From: Micractinium sp. NFX-FRZ
Lineage: Eukaryota; Chlorophyta; Trebouxiophyceae; Chlorellales; Chlorellaceae
DNA: 63,594 nt
Direction of reading: 5' to 3'
NCBI GenBank assembly: GCA_029339195.1
Contig: JAPTJF010000375.1
Location: 1-63,594, forward strand
Part shown: one piece after another, positions 10,915-23,858 of the stretch
Layout: each line of letters begins with the position of its first letter
How positions within the stretch are numbered: position 1 is the first letter of the stretch
Notes under the pieces: generated by a model
What the model saw: only the letters and a program-made list of their open reading frames with translations
Told to the model about the DNA's origin: nothing
Databases searched by the model: none
Translations under genes and position numbers: made by a program

Positions 10915-11913
10915 GTCTGGGTGCTGGGCAAACAACGAGCGAAGAACAAGGTGGAGAAATAGACACAAATAAGCAGCGAAGGGAAAATTTAACGTGGACG
11001 TGGGCGGGGTTGGCTAACCCTTCAGGTCATGATGCCAGCAACCAAGCCTGTGGCGGCAGGGGCAAAGTGCATGCAAGGCGCATGGGGGCCGGGGTGATGG
11101 CCCCTCTGTTGATCTGTGTGGCATCTCAGCAGAGCAGCCAGGGGTTGGGAGTTCAAGCAGCACCCGCTGCCAGCTCTTCCGCCCCTCGCCTTCCTAAGCG
11201 CACCCAGGCAAGCCAGTGTGCACGCCGTTTCATGCCAGCTGGCGACCACATCACGCATGCATGGATTGAGTGACTGATGACGCCCTGGTGCTGAAGCAGC
11301 ACCACCGCACTTGCTCACCCAGTCGAATGGTCAAGCCACGGCGCTGTTTACATGTGAAGGAGGCGGGGCAGCGACAGAGGGGTGTGGGACCGGATTGGGA
11401 TGGGGGCCCGGAAACAGTGCGTCGGTTAGGGCGGCGCGCCCAGGGACAACAAAGGGAGCAGAGCGAGGATGATGAGTGCGGGTTGGTGTTCACGCTCGGG
11501 CAAAAGCAGGGGAGGTGCAATGAGGGAGGGAGAGGCAGGCGCCAACAGGAGGCAGGAGTTACAGTTTTTGTCGCAGGGGAAGTACGCTGTACCGTGGACA
11601 ACGTTTTTGCGTGGGTGCATGCGGTCTCAACAGGGAGGCGAGGAGGCGCAGGCAGTGAGTGCAGCAGGCTGCCCGTCTGCGCCCCAAACCTGCCCAATAA
11701 TGGTCTCTAGAGGCGCGTGGGGCAGCCCCACGGTGGCTCCGCCTTCACGCTGCCCGCTGCCAGGCGGGGTGCAGTCGCTTGACCGGGGCATGCTTTGGAG
11801 GGTAGGGAGGGTGAGGGTGGAGACGGAGGGGCAGCTGCCGGGCCCCCGGACTGCCGGCTGCCTGCCACCTGCCCTGCTGCTGCTTGCTCGGGCCATGCTG
11901 TCAAGCCCCCGCC
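10915..11913. other. Intergenic: alcohol dehydrogenase promoter side and translocator 3' side
   Basis: About 1 kb between the dehydrogenase start (10914) and the translocator stop (11914). No coding exon with good splice sites and a recognisable family was found. Minus-strand TGTAA (read as TTACA at about 11558-11562) could serve as the translocator poly(A) signal, 350 bases past its stop. This is weakly supported. Confidence 0.5.
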
Positions 11914-14900
11914 TCACTTCTCCTCGTCCCCTTTGAGCGGCGCGCTCTCCGCTAGCTGCTGGTCGCTCCTCACGGGCTGCATGGGCGCCGCCGCCGCCTG
12001 CATCGCCTGCAGCTTGCGGTAGTTGTACCTGCAGGGGAGCGCGACGAGGAGGCGGTACCATTTCCAGTTGAGACAAGTAGGTTGCAAGGCAGGGTGGCAA
12101 GCTGACACCGAGGCGGCCTGTGTCGCATGCATGCGATGGTGCCGCAGGTAGCGTCGGGAAGGGGCGCCGCGGCAGGCTGGGCCACTGAGAGGCAAGCAGG
12201 ACAGCGGGTTGAGGGGCCTCGCCGGAGATCCAGGAAAAGCGCGTATTGGGGGCGGTTGCCAGCGCCAGCCGCGAGATGTGCCCCACCGACCACAGCAGGC
12301 ACAGCGTGCCAGCTCACCAGCACACGGCCAGGAAGGCGATGAAGTAGCCAAACAGGTTGAGCCCCGTGACCGCGCTCTTGAACATCCACACTGCAGCAGG
12401 GGGGAGTGGGACAAAAGGCGGGGCAGCAGGCGAGTGAGGCGAGGCGGTAAGGCAGCGTTGCAAGAGCACGCTGCGGCCCCGCTGCCCGCGCGCCAGCAGC
12501 ATCTCCCCCTGCCCCGTGCCCGCACCCTGCGCGCCCGCCACCTGCCATGCTCGACAACTCACAAGGGTTGCCCCGCCTGGCGCGGTACGCCGGTGGGTGC
12601 CCAGCCATTACTTCCACCGCTTGAAGCAGCCCGGCCAAAGACAGGCAGAAGGCCACGCACGCACGCACACACACGCTTGCGCACACACGCACACACACAT
12701 GCAATTTGCCCCCCACCCACCTGACAGGCCGATGAGCATCCAGTCCTTGACCACGCCGCCAATGTTCATGGTCAGTGCCGAGGTCTTGCCAATCAGGAGG
12801 AAGACAGCCATGTTGAGGGCTGCAGTGGGTGGAGGGTGGGTACGCAGCAAGGGCGGGGTGAGGTTGGGGGAAGATGCAGACACAGGGCCTCGCGAAGCAT
12901 GCCTAGAAAAAGGCGGGTGGGGCAGGGTGGGTCCGGGAAGCGCGGCGGGCGGGGAGGGGGGACGCTGTCAAGCCGTGGCCGCCAGCCTAGCACCCGCCAG
13001 TCTAGAGGAGACCTAGCGCCCTCGCCTGCCCCTCCCCTGGCGCCCGCAGCATGATGCTTTCGACGCCAACCCACCACACAGGCTGCCCCAGCAGTGCAAG
13101 GGAGGCAAGGGAGGAGCTTGCAGCGCGCGTGGCGGCGCGCAGAGCACAGCACGCACGCCTTGGGCGCACAGATTCCGGGCTGTCCCCAACAGACCGCTCG
13201 ATCGCTCGGTCTCTCACCGAAGGCCGCCATGGCGTTTGAGAGGAAGATGAGGGGCTTGATGTCAAGGTCGGGGTCGGCGGAAATCTTGCCGGCTTCCAGG
13301 AAGAAGAAGGGGAACTGCGTGGCGCACAGGGGGGTGTTGTTTCCGTTTTTGTTTTGAAGAAAAAGGCTTCCAGGAAGCAAAAGAACAAGGGGAACTGCAT
13401 GCGGCACCGGGGGATACAGTTTGAAACAGGGTGGAGGTTACGAGACATGGAGCATCAAGGAAGCAGAAGGGGAAATGCACTTGGGGCAGGGAATGGTGGA
13501 TCGCAGGGGGATGGAGACAGGCTGGGAATTGTAATGCGCACACATGTTGTGCACACAACCAGTACCCTTGCCAGGGCGAAGCAGCACCAGCAGCAGCAGC
13601 AGGGGCATGCAAGCTTGCATGGCCGTGCTGCGCCCCCCGCCGTGCCGCCGCCACAGCAGGCGCAGCGCACACCGCCACTGCGTGCATAGTACGCAGCAGT
13701 AGTCCCCAACCCCGCCTCACCAGGAGGAAGCAGAAGCAGCAGGGGGCGACAAAGTAGAGGGTGGTCACCGGGTTCAGCTTCAGGCCGCGGGACTGCAGGG
13801 GGAGGCGAGGGGCAGCGGGATGGTCAGCATGGGGACCCGAAGCAGCGGGCGGGCGATCCCACAGCCACGCGAGGCGCACCCCCAACTCGTTTCCAACACA
13901 CTGCCCGCCCCTTGGGGCCCAACCCCCAACCATTATCATCATCACAGTGATGGTATCCCCGCCCCGCGGCAAGCCTCTGCTTTGCTTGGGGGCCATGCAG
14001 GGCTCAACACCGCCACACTAGCGCACCCGCAGCAGGATCTGCACCACGACAAGGAGCAACCCCCAGATCGTTTCCACCACACTGCCCGTCCCTTGTGCAT
14101 GCAAAACCCCCCAACCAACCAACCAGGCGGTGGTATCCCTGCCCCGCCCCTCACCTGCAGCAGGATCTGCACCATGACGAGGCGCACCGACTCGGAGAAG
14201 ATCGAGCTGAGCTGGAACAGGACGCCGGTGATGTTGAAGTTGAGCTCGCCTGCGTGGGGAGGGGGGGACAGGAGGGCAGGACAGACGTGGGTTTTGAGCT
14301 GGAAAGGAGCACAGAGGGGCCCCGCGCATGTTTTGAGGTATTGTTCAGCCTGCCTGCCGACATGGGGGGCGAGGCAGGGCGGGGGCCTTTGTCAGGCGAG
14401 AGGCTAGCTGTCCTCCACATGCACACTCCCTTCCAAGGTGCGTGCGTTGATTACGTCACGTCACCCGCAAGCGCACGCACCGTAGGAGGCGACAGCGACG
14501 CCCACGGTGACGAGCAGCATGTTGAGCATGGTGTTGGTGTTGTACTTGTCTGTGCCAAAGGCCACTCCCACGGAGAAGACGGCCACAGGCATGAGCGCCT
14601 GCACGCGTGAGGACAGAGGGGGAGGGAGAGGGAGGGAGGGGGCTGAGCGGTGTGGCTTGCGGTTGCCGGAGCCACACACACACCCACCCACACGCACACA
14701 GAGGACGGCCGCGGGCATGAGCGCTGCATGATGATGGTGTGTGTGTTGACATCGCAGGCCGGCAGGCAGGAGGCGGGCAGGGAGCTAGGGAGGCGGGTGA
14801 GGCAGGCAGCGTGCACTCGCCTCCAGCACATAAGGTAAGGCACGCAGTGCACTCCACTGCGCTGCGCTGCGTATTACCGCCGGTGCTGCGGCTCCCCTCC

Positions 14901-16445
14901 CGCACCCCACCACACCTTGAGCATCTGGATGAAGGAGACGGAGAGGTAGAGGTAGGCGGCGTTGCCCACCCACAGCGTGACGGCGTAGCAGGCGCCGATG
15001 GGGACGATGGCCCTGCAGGGATAGGGATGGGGGCGGGGGTGGGGCGGCAAGGGGTGGGACAGGGGGCGTGAGTGGGATCTGCAGGGCAAGGAGCCCGAAC
15101 CCAGTGCATGGTTGGCGCGGGCTCGGCGGTCCCGCCACCTCAGCATCCCCCGCCACCTCAGCGCCCGCCGCCAGCTCAGCTCACTTGATGTACGTCTCCC
15201 GGTCCATGCTGATTGCCTGCACCTTGCCACTCTTCACGAGCCCGATGGCCAAGGCAGCGCAGAAGAACATGTGCCTGCACAGCGCAGCGGGGCGCGACAA
15301 GGGCACAGGCAGGCAGGCGGGACGGGAGTCGTCGGCGCCGGAGCCATGAAGGGGAGCGGCAGGCACAGAAGGACATCTGCCTGCGAGGCGCCGCAGGCGC
15401 AGCAGGGGCAGCAAAGCAGGCATCCACCACCGCCACGATGCGCGCCCCATCGGAACGCCCCCGCGCTCGGCACGCCCTGCCCTGCCACTCAGCCCCGCCC
15501 CGCCCCGCCAGCCCAGCACCCCGGCCACGCTTGGGCGCCCATTGGGGCGCCCCCGCACTTGGCACGCCGCGTTGCCCCGCCGGCCCAGCAGCCTCACCAC
15601 ATGGTCAGCGTGATGGGGTAGGGGAAGCCACCATAGGCCAGCAAGTACTTGTTATACATGATGACCAGGCCAGACAGACCAATCCAGATGGCCACATACA
15701 TGTAGGCCTGCGGGCAGGCAGTGGGCAGGCATGTGGTGGGATCAGCAGGGCACAGAAGATGACCCAAGGTGTGACCAGAGCCGCAGAGATGGGCACATGC
15801 GTGTGGGGCCTGCAGGACGCACAGAGCGCAGGTGGGGTGGAACCCTGTGTGGTTACACAGAGGTGCAGAGACAAGGATCGTTGCCTCGTCAATCCCTCAC
15901 AGCTGTGCAGGCAGTCGACGGCCGCTGCCAGGGGGTGCTGGCGCAAGGGTGCTGGTGCAAGGCCTGACGTGCAGCACGGGAGCGTGCAACTTTCTTTCTT
16001 CCCGTGGGAACGCCAAGCGGCGGTGTGGCACGGGGCACACAGCTGCTTCCTGTGGCCGCAGCCACCCACGCCGCAGGGGCATACCAACACCGCAGTGATC
16101 CGTCCTTGTCGCTGCTGCTGCTATACACCAGCCGCATGTGCCAGCTTCCATACCAGCCTCACATTCGCACAGAGCGGTAGTGGTACCGGATGCAGCGAAT
16201 CGCCATGCACCCCACCACTGCCACCGCCGACCTGGTGGTACACCCCCCGCTGCAACGGCCGCTCCTCTGAGCTGCTGCTCTCGGGTGGCCAGCTGACACT
16301 TTTCCACAAAGCTTGCGACGACTCCCAGCCCGTCCAACGACCCGGCGGCAGCGGCGGCAGGGTGCAGCAGCGGCCACACAAGCTACAAGTGGCTCACCGT
16401 GAGGACCTTCTTGAGCACAGACTCATTCTGGCCGTTGTCGGTCAT
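11914..16445 (-). CDS. Sugar-phosphate/phosphate translocator-like membrane carrier (TPT/nucleotide-sugar transporter family, KT group)
   Basis: Eleven exons in consistent phase encode 337 residues: 16445-16398, 15707-15598, 15274-15185, 15012-14916, 14598-14481, 14249-14155, 13792-13721, 13314-13218, 12819-12721, 12390-12318, 12028-11914. The sequence follows plant translocators such as the Arabidopsis At5g25400/At3g17430 group: [85 protein letters not shown] and the KLQ-containing tail. About ten transmembrane helices are expected. There is no obvious plastid transit peptide, so a Golgi/endomembrane location is more likely than the plastid envelope. The KT and KD residues typical of the group are present. 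The substrate is not established for this subgroup. Echo copies of exons 6 and 8 lie in its introns. Confidence 0.93.
13287..13500 (-). repeat. Three-fold echo of the start of translocator exon 8
   Basis: The real edge GGCTTCCAGGAAGAAGAAGG then GGAACTGC (13291-13318) recurs at about 13367-13400 (GGCTTCCAGGAAGCAAAAGA then ACAAGGGGAACTGC). A weaker copy follows at about 13451-13483 (GCATCAAGGAAGCAGAAGGG then GAAATGC). Each copy keeps a potential acceptor in the gene sense. Confidence 0.7.
13880..14180 (-). repeat. Echo of the end of translocator exon 6 with flanking intron
   Basis: CCTGCAGCAGGATCTGCACC (real exon end, about 14154-14173) is repeated at about 14026-14045 as CCCGCAGCAGGATCTGCACC. 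Separately, CTCGTTTCCAACACACTGCC (about 13888) is repeated near 14066 as ATCGTTTCCACCACACTGCC. The duplicated tract thus includes intron sequence. Confidence 0.6.
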
Positions 16446-17023
16446 GGTGGCGGCCCTGCAGAGGAGCGCGGCACACGCAAGAAGCCAAATGACTTGACAG
16501 TGCGAGCGCCAACTCTCTGGCAGTGTTTCACTGGTGGGCGCATACACCTCAATTTGCTGCATCCTAGGCTACAGTAGTCGCGCCCAGCGCAACTGCTTGC
16601 GGCCCGTTCATCTGCAAGCTGTGAAGCAGCCCAGCTTCAGCTTGGAGCCCGATTCCTCGGCAAAACGCGTTTTGTTCGATGCAAAACACGTGTAGCGCCC
16701 CCGGTTGACAGCAGCTCTCGTCCTAAAGAACCAGCTTTCCGCGCCGCACCTGGGCTTGTGTGCAGGACGAGCAGTGTCCACCAGCGACTGTGCACAAGAA
16801 GACAAGGTGCTGTGGGGGCACGGGGGCACCCTACGGGAAATGTTGGGGTCGGCGCAGCACGCAACGCAGCAGGCAAGGGAACTGCCGCTAGTGGCAGTGT
16901 CACCGCTGCGGATCAACATCACCCAACGACTCTTTATAACAGCAGTCTTGGACCGCTGTACCATCTCGGCCGTCTCGGCGTGGTGCTCACTGCCGCAGCC
17001 GCTTCAAGGCAAAAGCAGCGCCC
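16446..17023. promoter_or_regulatory. Shared promoter region between divergent genes
   Basis: 578 bases separate the start codons of the translocator (minus, 16445) and the 994-residue protein gene (plus, 17024). Both promoters and 5' leaders must lie here unless leaders are spliced from farther away. An AT-richer patch, CTTTATAACAGC (about 16932), could act as a plus-side TATA element. No known operator was recognised. Confidence 0.55.
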
Positions 17024-20000
17024 ATGAGCAACGCATGCATGCAGCTGCATATTGCGCGCTTCGGAGGCCCATCCGCCGCTGTCGCAACAACCCCAGCAGC
17101 GGCGGCGGCTCTCCGGCGGCGCACGCCTCTGGCCCCTCAGCAACACGCCCAGCAGCACAGGCCTCGGGCCAGCACAGGCGAGGGTCCCACACCCCAGCAG
17201 CCACTGGACCCTGACTTGCTGCGGCGCGCAGAGGAGTTGATGGCAGCAAGGCAGCGGCTCGAGCAGGAGGCCCGGGAACTGGCGGCAGCGCTGGCGGGCA
17301 GCACCCAGCAGGGACGCCTGCCACCAGAGCAGCAACAAGCGCTGCTCGAGGCTCTGGGGTTGGTTGGCAGTCCGGCAGTACAGCCTGCAGGGAAGCAGCG
17401 GCAGCAGCAGCCGAAAGGTCTACAGCAGCAGCAGCAGCAGCCTCAGGAGCAGCGGCAGCAGGAGTGTCAGCAGGCGGCAGGTGGGGAGCGGCGACAGGCG
17501 GCAGGTGGGGAGCAGCAGCAGCAGGCGGCAGCGCAGGAGGGGCGGCAACTGCAGCCGGCCAAGCGGCAGTCACGCCGGCAGCGGCGGCGCCAGGCCGCGC
17601 GTGACGCAGCAGAGGAGCCGCCCCCGCCTGTGCCGGGCAGCCCCGAGTGGCGTGCCTCCCTGCCTCCCGAGGTGCAGCGGGCGCTTCGGGAGTCGGGCCT
17701 GGGAGAGGTTCTGGATCAGCAGGCGGCGACGCTGCAGCGTGATCAGGAGATGGGCAGCTCTGAAGAGTATGCAGGTTAGGGCGTGCGGGTTTGCTGCGGG
17801 GGTTCTTGAAAGGGGAGGCGCACGGGGTGGTGTTGGGGGGTGAGGCGGAGGAGGAGTGTGCCTGTTGGGCCCGCTCTGCAGCACGCCTCCGCACAACACC
17901 CTGCTGCGTGTGCTGTGGTGCACGCATCCGCCGCATGCTGCTGGCGGGCATGTGGATGTCGATGTGCAGGCTGCTGCACTGCCACCAAACCGCACCTAAC
18001 AACTCACCTCCCCTTTTACCTGTGCTGGTGCTGGCATCTTCTCACCTGACAGTTCACCTTTGCTGTTGACTGTCCACCTCCGCTGTTCACTGTTTACCTT
18101 GGCTGTTGCTGGCATCTGGGTGCAGGCTGGTGGGCACTGTCCCAGAGCCGCACCTATAATTCGACCTCCAATTTCCTGTTACCCCTCCTCCTATGCTGGT
18201 GTGGGCATCTGGGTGCAGCGGGAGACATGGAGGCTGTGGCGCGGATCATTGAAGAGGGAGGGGATCTCCCACCCTTGCCGGAGGACGAGGTGGGGGGGCG
18301 GGGGGCGCAACAGGCAGGACAGGGGGGATGACCGGTGGCAATGGGGATGCAGCCACTCGGGTGGACGGGCACCTGGGAGGCACGCATGTGTACAGGCATG
18401 TACAACCTTGTACAAGCATGCTGGCGGCACACAGAACCTGGCACCTGGTGCCCCAGCGGCGGGCAGCGCACCCCCCCCCCCCGTCCATGTATGCTGCAAG
18501 GCACAGTGGGCACCTGTACTGGCAAGCTAGCTGCCGGGCTGCATCTCTTTTCGCGCTCCCACGCTCCCTGCCTCACCTGCCGCCGCGCCCAACCTGACGC
18601 CTTCCCTGCCTGCCTCACCTGCCTCACCTGCTTCGCCTTCCCTGCCTCACCTGCCACCTCACCTGCCCTGCCTGCCCTGCCTCACTTACCACGCCTCCCC
18701 CGGTTCACCTGCAGTGGAAGTGCAAGCCTGAGCCGGGAGACCAGTTCCTGGCTCGCCTGCAGGGCAGCATTGGGTATGCAAACGCCGACCTGAAAGGCAG
18801 CAAGCACGTGGGCAGCAAGGCGGCGCAGCAACAGCAGGGGCATGAGGCGGGGGCAATCAGTACCGCCGCTGGTGGGGTGGAGGGGTCAGAGCCTGCTGAC
18901 GTGGCTGCAGCGGCGCGTGCGGCTGCCGAGGCCGCCGCACGGCAGCACACCTCTGATGATTTTGCGGTGGCAGCGGCGGTGCAGTACAGCGAGGTACCGG
19001 AGCTGGCTGCTGCCTATGCGCGCGGCTGGGAGCAGGCACGGGAGTGGGACCGGCAGTGGGAGTCTGGGGAGGCGCGCAAGGTGAGGGCGGGGGCGGTTGA
19101 GGGGAGCGCGATCCTGCAGCGCCTGTATGCAGCCTGCTGCGGTGGGTAGGGAGGTGGCTTGTGCGCGAACAGCCAGTTTCCATGTGCCGTCCTCGTTGTT
19201 TGCGTGGGAACTTCTTGGAGCTCTCACCTGGCCCCGTCTCAGTGTCCCATCCTCCCCACCTGCCTGCCTGCCTACCCTCCCCGTTTCCCGGGCGCCCCGG
19301 GTCAGAGAGCAGAGCTGACCACGAGCACTCCCGCCCTCATCCCAACTGCCCTCCTCTGCTCCCCATCTGGCTCCTCCCCACCCGCCAACCTGCCTGTTTC
19401 TTGTGGCCTCCTTACCTGCCTCGTGCCCTCCTGACCCAGAAGACCCAAAGGCATCCCCGTCTCCCTTTCTGCCCCCCTCCCAACCTGCCTGCCTACAGTA
19501 ACCGCCCCCTATCCCCTGTGTCTCCAGGCCCCGCTCGTGCCAGAGGAGCTGACCAAGAGCATCCCCGCACCAGAGCTGCCCCCCGAGGTGGACCGAGTGT
19601 ACAAGGGCGCTGAGCGCATTGCTTACGTGCTGCGCAGGTGGGGACGGGGCGCATGCGATTGGGGAGGGGCGGGAGATGCTGGGGCGGGCCGGGGTGTGCA
19701 GGGGTCTGACCATGTTGCCTGTGTGTTTAGCAGGTGTGGGGCCGGGCGCATGCGATTTGGGAGGAGCGGCAGATGCTGGGGCAGGCTGGGGTGTGCGCGG
19801 GGGTGGAGGGCAGTGTGTGCATGTTTGGCAGGCGTGCGGGTGGGGGTGGAATGAGGAAGGAGACGGTGCCTTTGTCAGCAGGTAGAGGCGAGCGGGGCTG
19901 CTGCAGGCACTGGGCACTCACTGGTCCCCTGTGCCTGGCCTCACTCTGATGCGCGCAGGGCTCATTTGGACAGCAAGGCACCCGACGCGCCGCTGCTGGC

Positions 20001-23000
20001 GCTACAAAGCAAGGGGCTGGTCAGGTGGGCAGAGGTGCAGAGCGCTGGTCCCGCCAGCTTTAGCACTGGCTCTTGCTGCCCGGTGGTTGGCTGCTGCCCT
20101 CACGCCTTCTTCCTCACCCTTTCTAGTAATTCCCTTGTTTCTTTGCTTACATCGCTGCAATGTGTCGCATGCATACAGGCAGCTTAGCGCTGGATGAACC
20201 GTTGAGACGAGGGTGCAGCGGCCTGCCCTTTTTTCATTGAGCTGCGTGTGTTGCTTGTGTGCATTTCCCTGTGGTTCAAGCGCAGGGAGGACATTGTGCT
20301 GGAGGACCCGTTCATGGAGTGCAGCGGCCTGCGGGAGGCGCTGGACTACATGAGGCGGGTGAGCACCCACCGGGTGGTGCCCTGTTGTGCAGTCTGTTCC
20401 AGCCGTGCACAGCCTCTGCTCACTGACTGCAGCGGGCAAGGCGGGGCGGTGGGGAGGTCCACTTGAGTACACGCAGTGGTTGGTAGCCTCAGCCTGCTTG
20501 CTTCCACCTCCCTCCTAGCCGTAAGCCTTCATTCAGCCGCCGTGCGTAGCAAGTTGCAGCACGCGGGGCAAGGGGGAGCCGGCAGGCCGTTCCTGCTGGC
20601 CTCTCCAGCCCTTCCCGCTGGCTCTCGAGCCCTGCTTTAGCAATACATTTCTTCCGCCTGCAGCCTGCATTCTGCCACCTGCAGGCTCTCCGCTGCTGCC
20701 CCACTCCCTGCTGCTCCCCAGCCACGCCTCCGCCTGACACCCCGCCCCCCTGCATCCCGCCGCCCTGCTGGCGCTGCTGCAGCTGCGCCTGGCTGGCGCC
20801 ACGCTGGAGGCCTCCTCCCTCATGCTGCGCTGCCCAAAGTACACGTGAGCGCATCTCAGATATGGATATGAAATGATTGCATGATATTTTGATGTTTGAG
20901 ATGTGGTGTGTGATTGCATGATCTTTTTGTTGGGACAGCGGGCATGCAAGGAGCTGTGCTGGGGAGCATCTGGTGCAGCAGCAGGGCGGGCTTGCGGCTC
21001 GCCCGTCTCGCCTGTGTTTGGCTCCCTAGGTCGAGGAGGCGGAGGGGCACCAGGCCAGCTGGCCCGCAGGCGCCGTGCCTCTTGGTCTCCCACTGCCGAC
21101 TTCCCCCCGCCTGCCTAGCCACAGGAACCATGGCCACATGCACCGGCTACATGCACAGCGTGCCCCACCCACCCATCTGGGCGGCGGCCGACCCCGCCGC
21201 CCTCCCTGCCCCATCCCGCCCCGCCCCACCCCCGCTGACGTTCCTTTCTTGCCCTTCCTTCCCTGCAGGCCCTTGCCTCAGTTCAAGATGACGATAGATT
21301 GCTTCCTGGACTTCCCCTACCCAGACTGGTTCCACGGCTGGGTGGAACTGAACCAGGATGCCAGCTCAGCAGCCGCCAGGCTGGCAGCCGCCGCAGCCGC
21401 CCCGCCCAACCTCTTTGCCCCCGTCTCGGCGGCCGCCGTGGCGGCGACGGCGGCGGCTGGCGAGGCAGAGCGGCAGCAGCAGGCGGAGCAGGACTTGACG
21501 CTGGTGGAAAGCATGCTGGCGTCGGCGCAGCAAGCGGCGGCGGCAGTGGGGCAAGCGTTGGATGATGTGGGTGTGCTCGATGTGCTCAAGTCGGCTGCCG
21601 GCATCTGCCTGCGGCGAGAGGAGCAGCGCAAGGAAGGGGAGCAGGCACACGCGCAGGCGGCGGCGCAGGCCACCCAGCTATGTGACGCTGCCATGGAGGG
21701 CTGGGGGAAGGAGGAGTGGGCGGCTGCTGAGGCGGCTGCTGATTCAGACGACCTGGCGGCACCACGGCTGCTGGAGGTCCATTCGGAGCCGTATGGTTAT
21801 GAGGGGCAGCGGCGGGAGCACAGCTGGGTGCTGATGAACTGGGAGGAGCAGCACCGGGAGCTGGGGCGGCAGCGCTTCATCGCTTACCCGCGCCACCGGG
21901 GGGCGGGCGGCGGCGAAAGCGGGCAGCAACAGCGGCAGGAGGAGGAGGAGGAGGAAGAGTGGACGGAGGAGAGGTTTCTGGCGGAGCAGCGGCGGCAGTA
22001 CCAGCTGCTGCCGGCGGGAGGCAGCCTGCTGCAGCCGGGGTGGGGCCGAGAAGAGGAAGAGGCACCTCCAGCGGTGGGTCAGGATGTGCAGCAGCCAGCG
22101 GCGGCTCAGCAGCAGCACCAGCAGCCTGATCAGCAGCAGCAGCAGCGGGGCGGCGGCGGCGGCGGCAACAAGAAGGGGCGGCAGAAGAAGCGGCGCGGCG
22201 GGCAGGCGGCAGTTGCAGCCTCCGGGGCGGGGCCGGGGGGCCCAGGGCAGGCTCCGACAGCGCAGGAGGAGGAAGTGGAGGTGGAAGCGGAGCAGGAAGA
22301 AGAAGAGTTGTTCCCCTTCACTTGGGACTGGGAGAAGCAGAGGAAGCGGCGGGAGGCGGGGCTCATGCTGCGCGACATGCTGGGGAGCAGCTTTGATGCC
22401 GCCATGGCGCAGGTGCGGTGTGTGGTACAAGCTCTAATTGTACAACCATTGATGGATGTACATGCCTCCTGTGGACGGGTGAAGTGGGCGGTTTGGGTGG
22501 GGCAGGGGTGTGCCGCCCTAGCGTCCGCCTGCCAGCACACCGCGTGCCTGCCTGCCTGTCCATCTGCCCAGCACTCCCTGCGCCCCTGCTGCCGTCCCCT
22601 GCTTTGCACCCTGCAGATGCCGCAGCGTGGGAGGTCGCGCGGGCGGACGTCCAATGGCGCCATGCAATTGGAGGCTGAGCGAGAGGGGACGGCCTGGCTG
22701 GAGTGCGCCCCGCCTGCTGCCCTGCCGGCTGGCCCCTGCTCTTGATGTTGCCCCTTGGGCTGCTTGCTGCTGCTGCTGCTGCAAGGGGCCATTGACGCTG
22801 CAGCTGCACCGGCTAATACCTCCAACATGCTGCCTGCCCCCCCACCCTTCCCCGCCACTGTCCCGACTCCTAACTGTCTTGCCTCCCCGCTGCCCTTCCA
22901 CCCCTGCAGGGGCAACTGCATGACTGTGCAGGTCACCTTCACCTACTTCATTGATGCCACCTCACTCCAGGTGGGCACCAGCACAGCACAGCACAGCACG

Positions 23001-23858
23001 GCACAGCACAGCTGGAGTGAAGCTTGACGCCCCGCCGCCACCACACCCACTGAACCACACTCTGCGTCTGCCGGACTCAGCACACTTCCACCCCATCTCC
23101 GCTCTTGTGACGGCCCAAGCACTCCCGTTGTGTAAGCCTCCCCTCCTTCCCCGCCCCGCCCGCCGCCGCCTGCGCAGGTGGAGTTTTGCAGTGCCGTGTG
23201 GGGCGCTGTGCACGGAGTGGGTTTGCACGGTGAGTGGGTGGGCGGCTGGCAGCGGCGGCAGGCCGGGCCTTGCGGGCGGGGCACACATGCAGCAAGTGCC
23301 GTGCGCTCGCCTGCCTGCCCCCATGCCCTCCGGGGCCGTCCTGGCTTGCACCGCGCTCCAGGCCCTGTGGGGCTTACGGCCGGCACCGCCTTTGGGGGGC
23401 TTCACAGGCGGCGGCATGCCCGAGTGCTGTGAGGGATCCCAGCACATCACCCCACTCCCGCCTGCCTTGCCTTCGTGGTTTTATTCGATCCTAGCAGCAA
23501 ATGATGTCGTGCATGCTGCGGTTGCAGAGGCGGCGATGCTTTCCACCTGCGGCTGGCGGGCGCACGGCTGGCGTGCAACAGGTCACCAATATCATGGCGC
23601 CCCTGCTCCTCCCGCTTCTTTTGCGCATCTGCAGAGGTGACCGACGCTTTTGACATCTGGCTGGAGGGGACGGGGCTGCTGCACGAGTCGGAGTGTGAGC
23701 AGGATGCCGCCCTGCTGGCAGAGCTCGAAGAGGAGCGGGCACAGGGAGAGGAAGGGGCACAGGGCCTGCAGGCCATGCTGGGGCTGGGGCGGGCGGCGGC
23801 GGAGGAGCGCGACCGGGTGGGGCGCAACAACAGCCTGCTCCCATTTTGGCGGGCGTGA
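17024..23858 (+). CDS. Uncharacterised 994-residue protein with a DUF2358/NTF2-like core and large low-complexity insertions
   Basis: Eleven exons: 17024-17774, 18219-18289, 18715-19080, 19528-19637, 19959-20024, 20286-20358, 20783-20844, 21269-22417, 22910-22970, 23178-23229, 23635-23858. Phase closes at every junction if exon 8 uses the donor at 22418 and not 22413; the exon 7 acceptor is the least certain. The first 40 residues (Ala/Arg-rich) could be a transit peptide. Then come Gln/Ala-rich low complexity, REDIVLEDPFMECSGLREAL (which resembles the start of the plant DUF2358, an NTF2-like fold), IDCFLDFPYPDWFHGWVELN, about 380 residues of Ala/Gln/Glu-rich filler, and MTVQVTFTYFIDATSLQ plus FCSAVWGAVHG as later strands. 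The function is unknown. The fold call is inference from motif resemblance. The gene is head-to-head with the translocator and tail-to-tail with the aquaporin. Confidence 0.8.
22981..23012 (+). repeat. CAGCA/GCACA pentamer array next to a 5' splice site
   Basis: CAGCACAGCACAGCACGGCA and continuing repeats begin about ten bases after the exon 9 donor (GTGGGC at 22971) of the 994-residue protein gene. Confidence 0.85.

Noticed and set aside
15213..16577. Plus-strand open frame of about 450 codons
   Set aside because: Antisense to translocator exons and introns, with no recognisable motif and a composition of low-complexity GC-rich sequence.
22413..22745. Extra exon (MPQRGRSRGRTSNG...) between exons 8 and 9 of the 994-residue gene
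   Set aside because: It follows a CAG acceptor but has no donor that restores phase to exon 9; extending exon 8 by five bases closes the frame without it.
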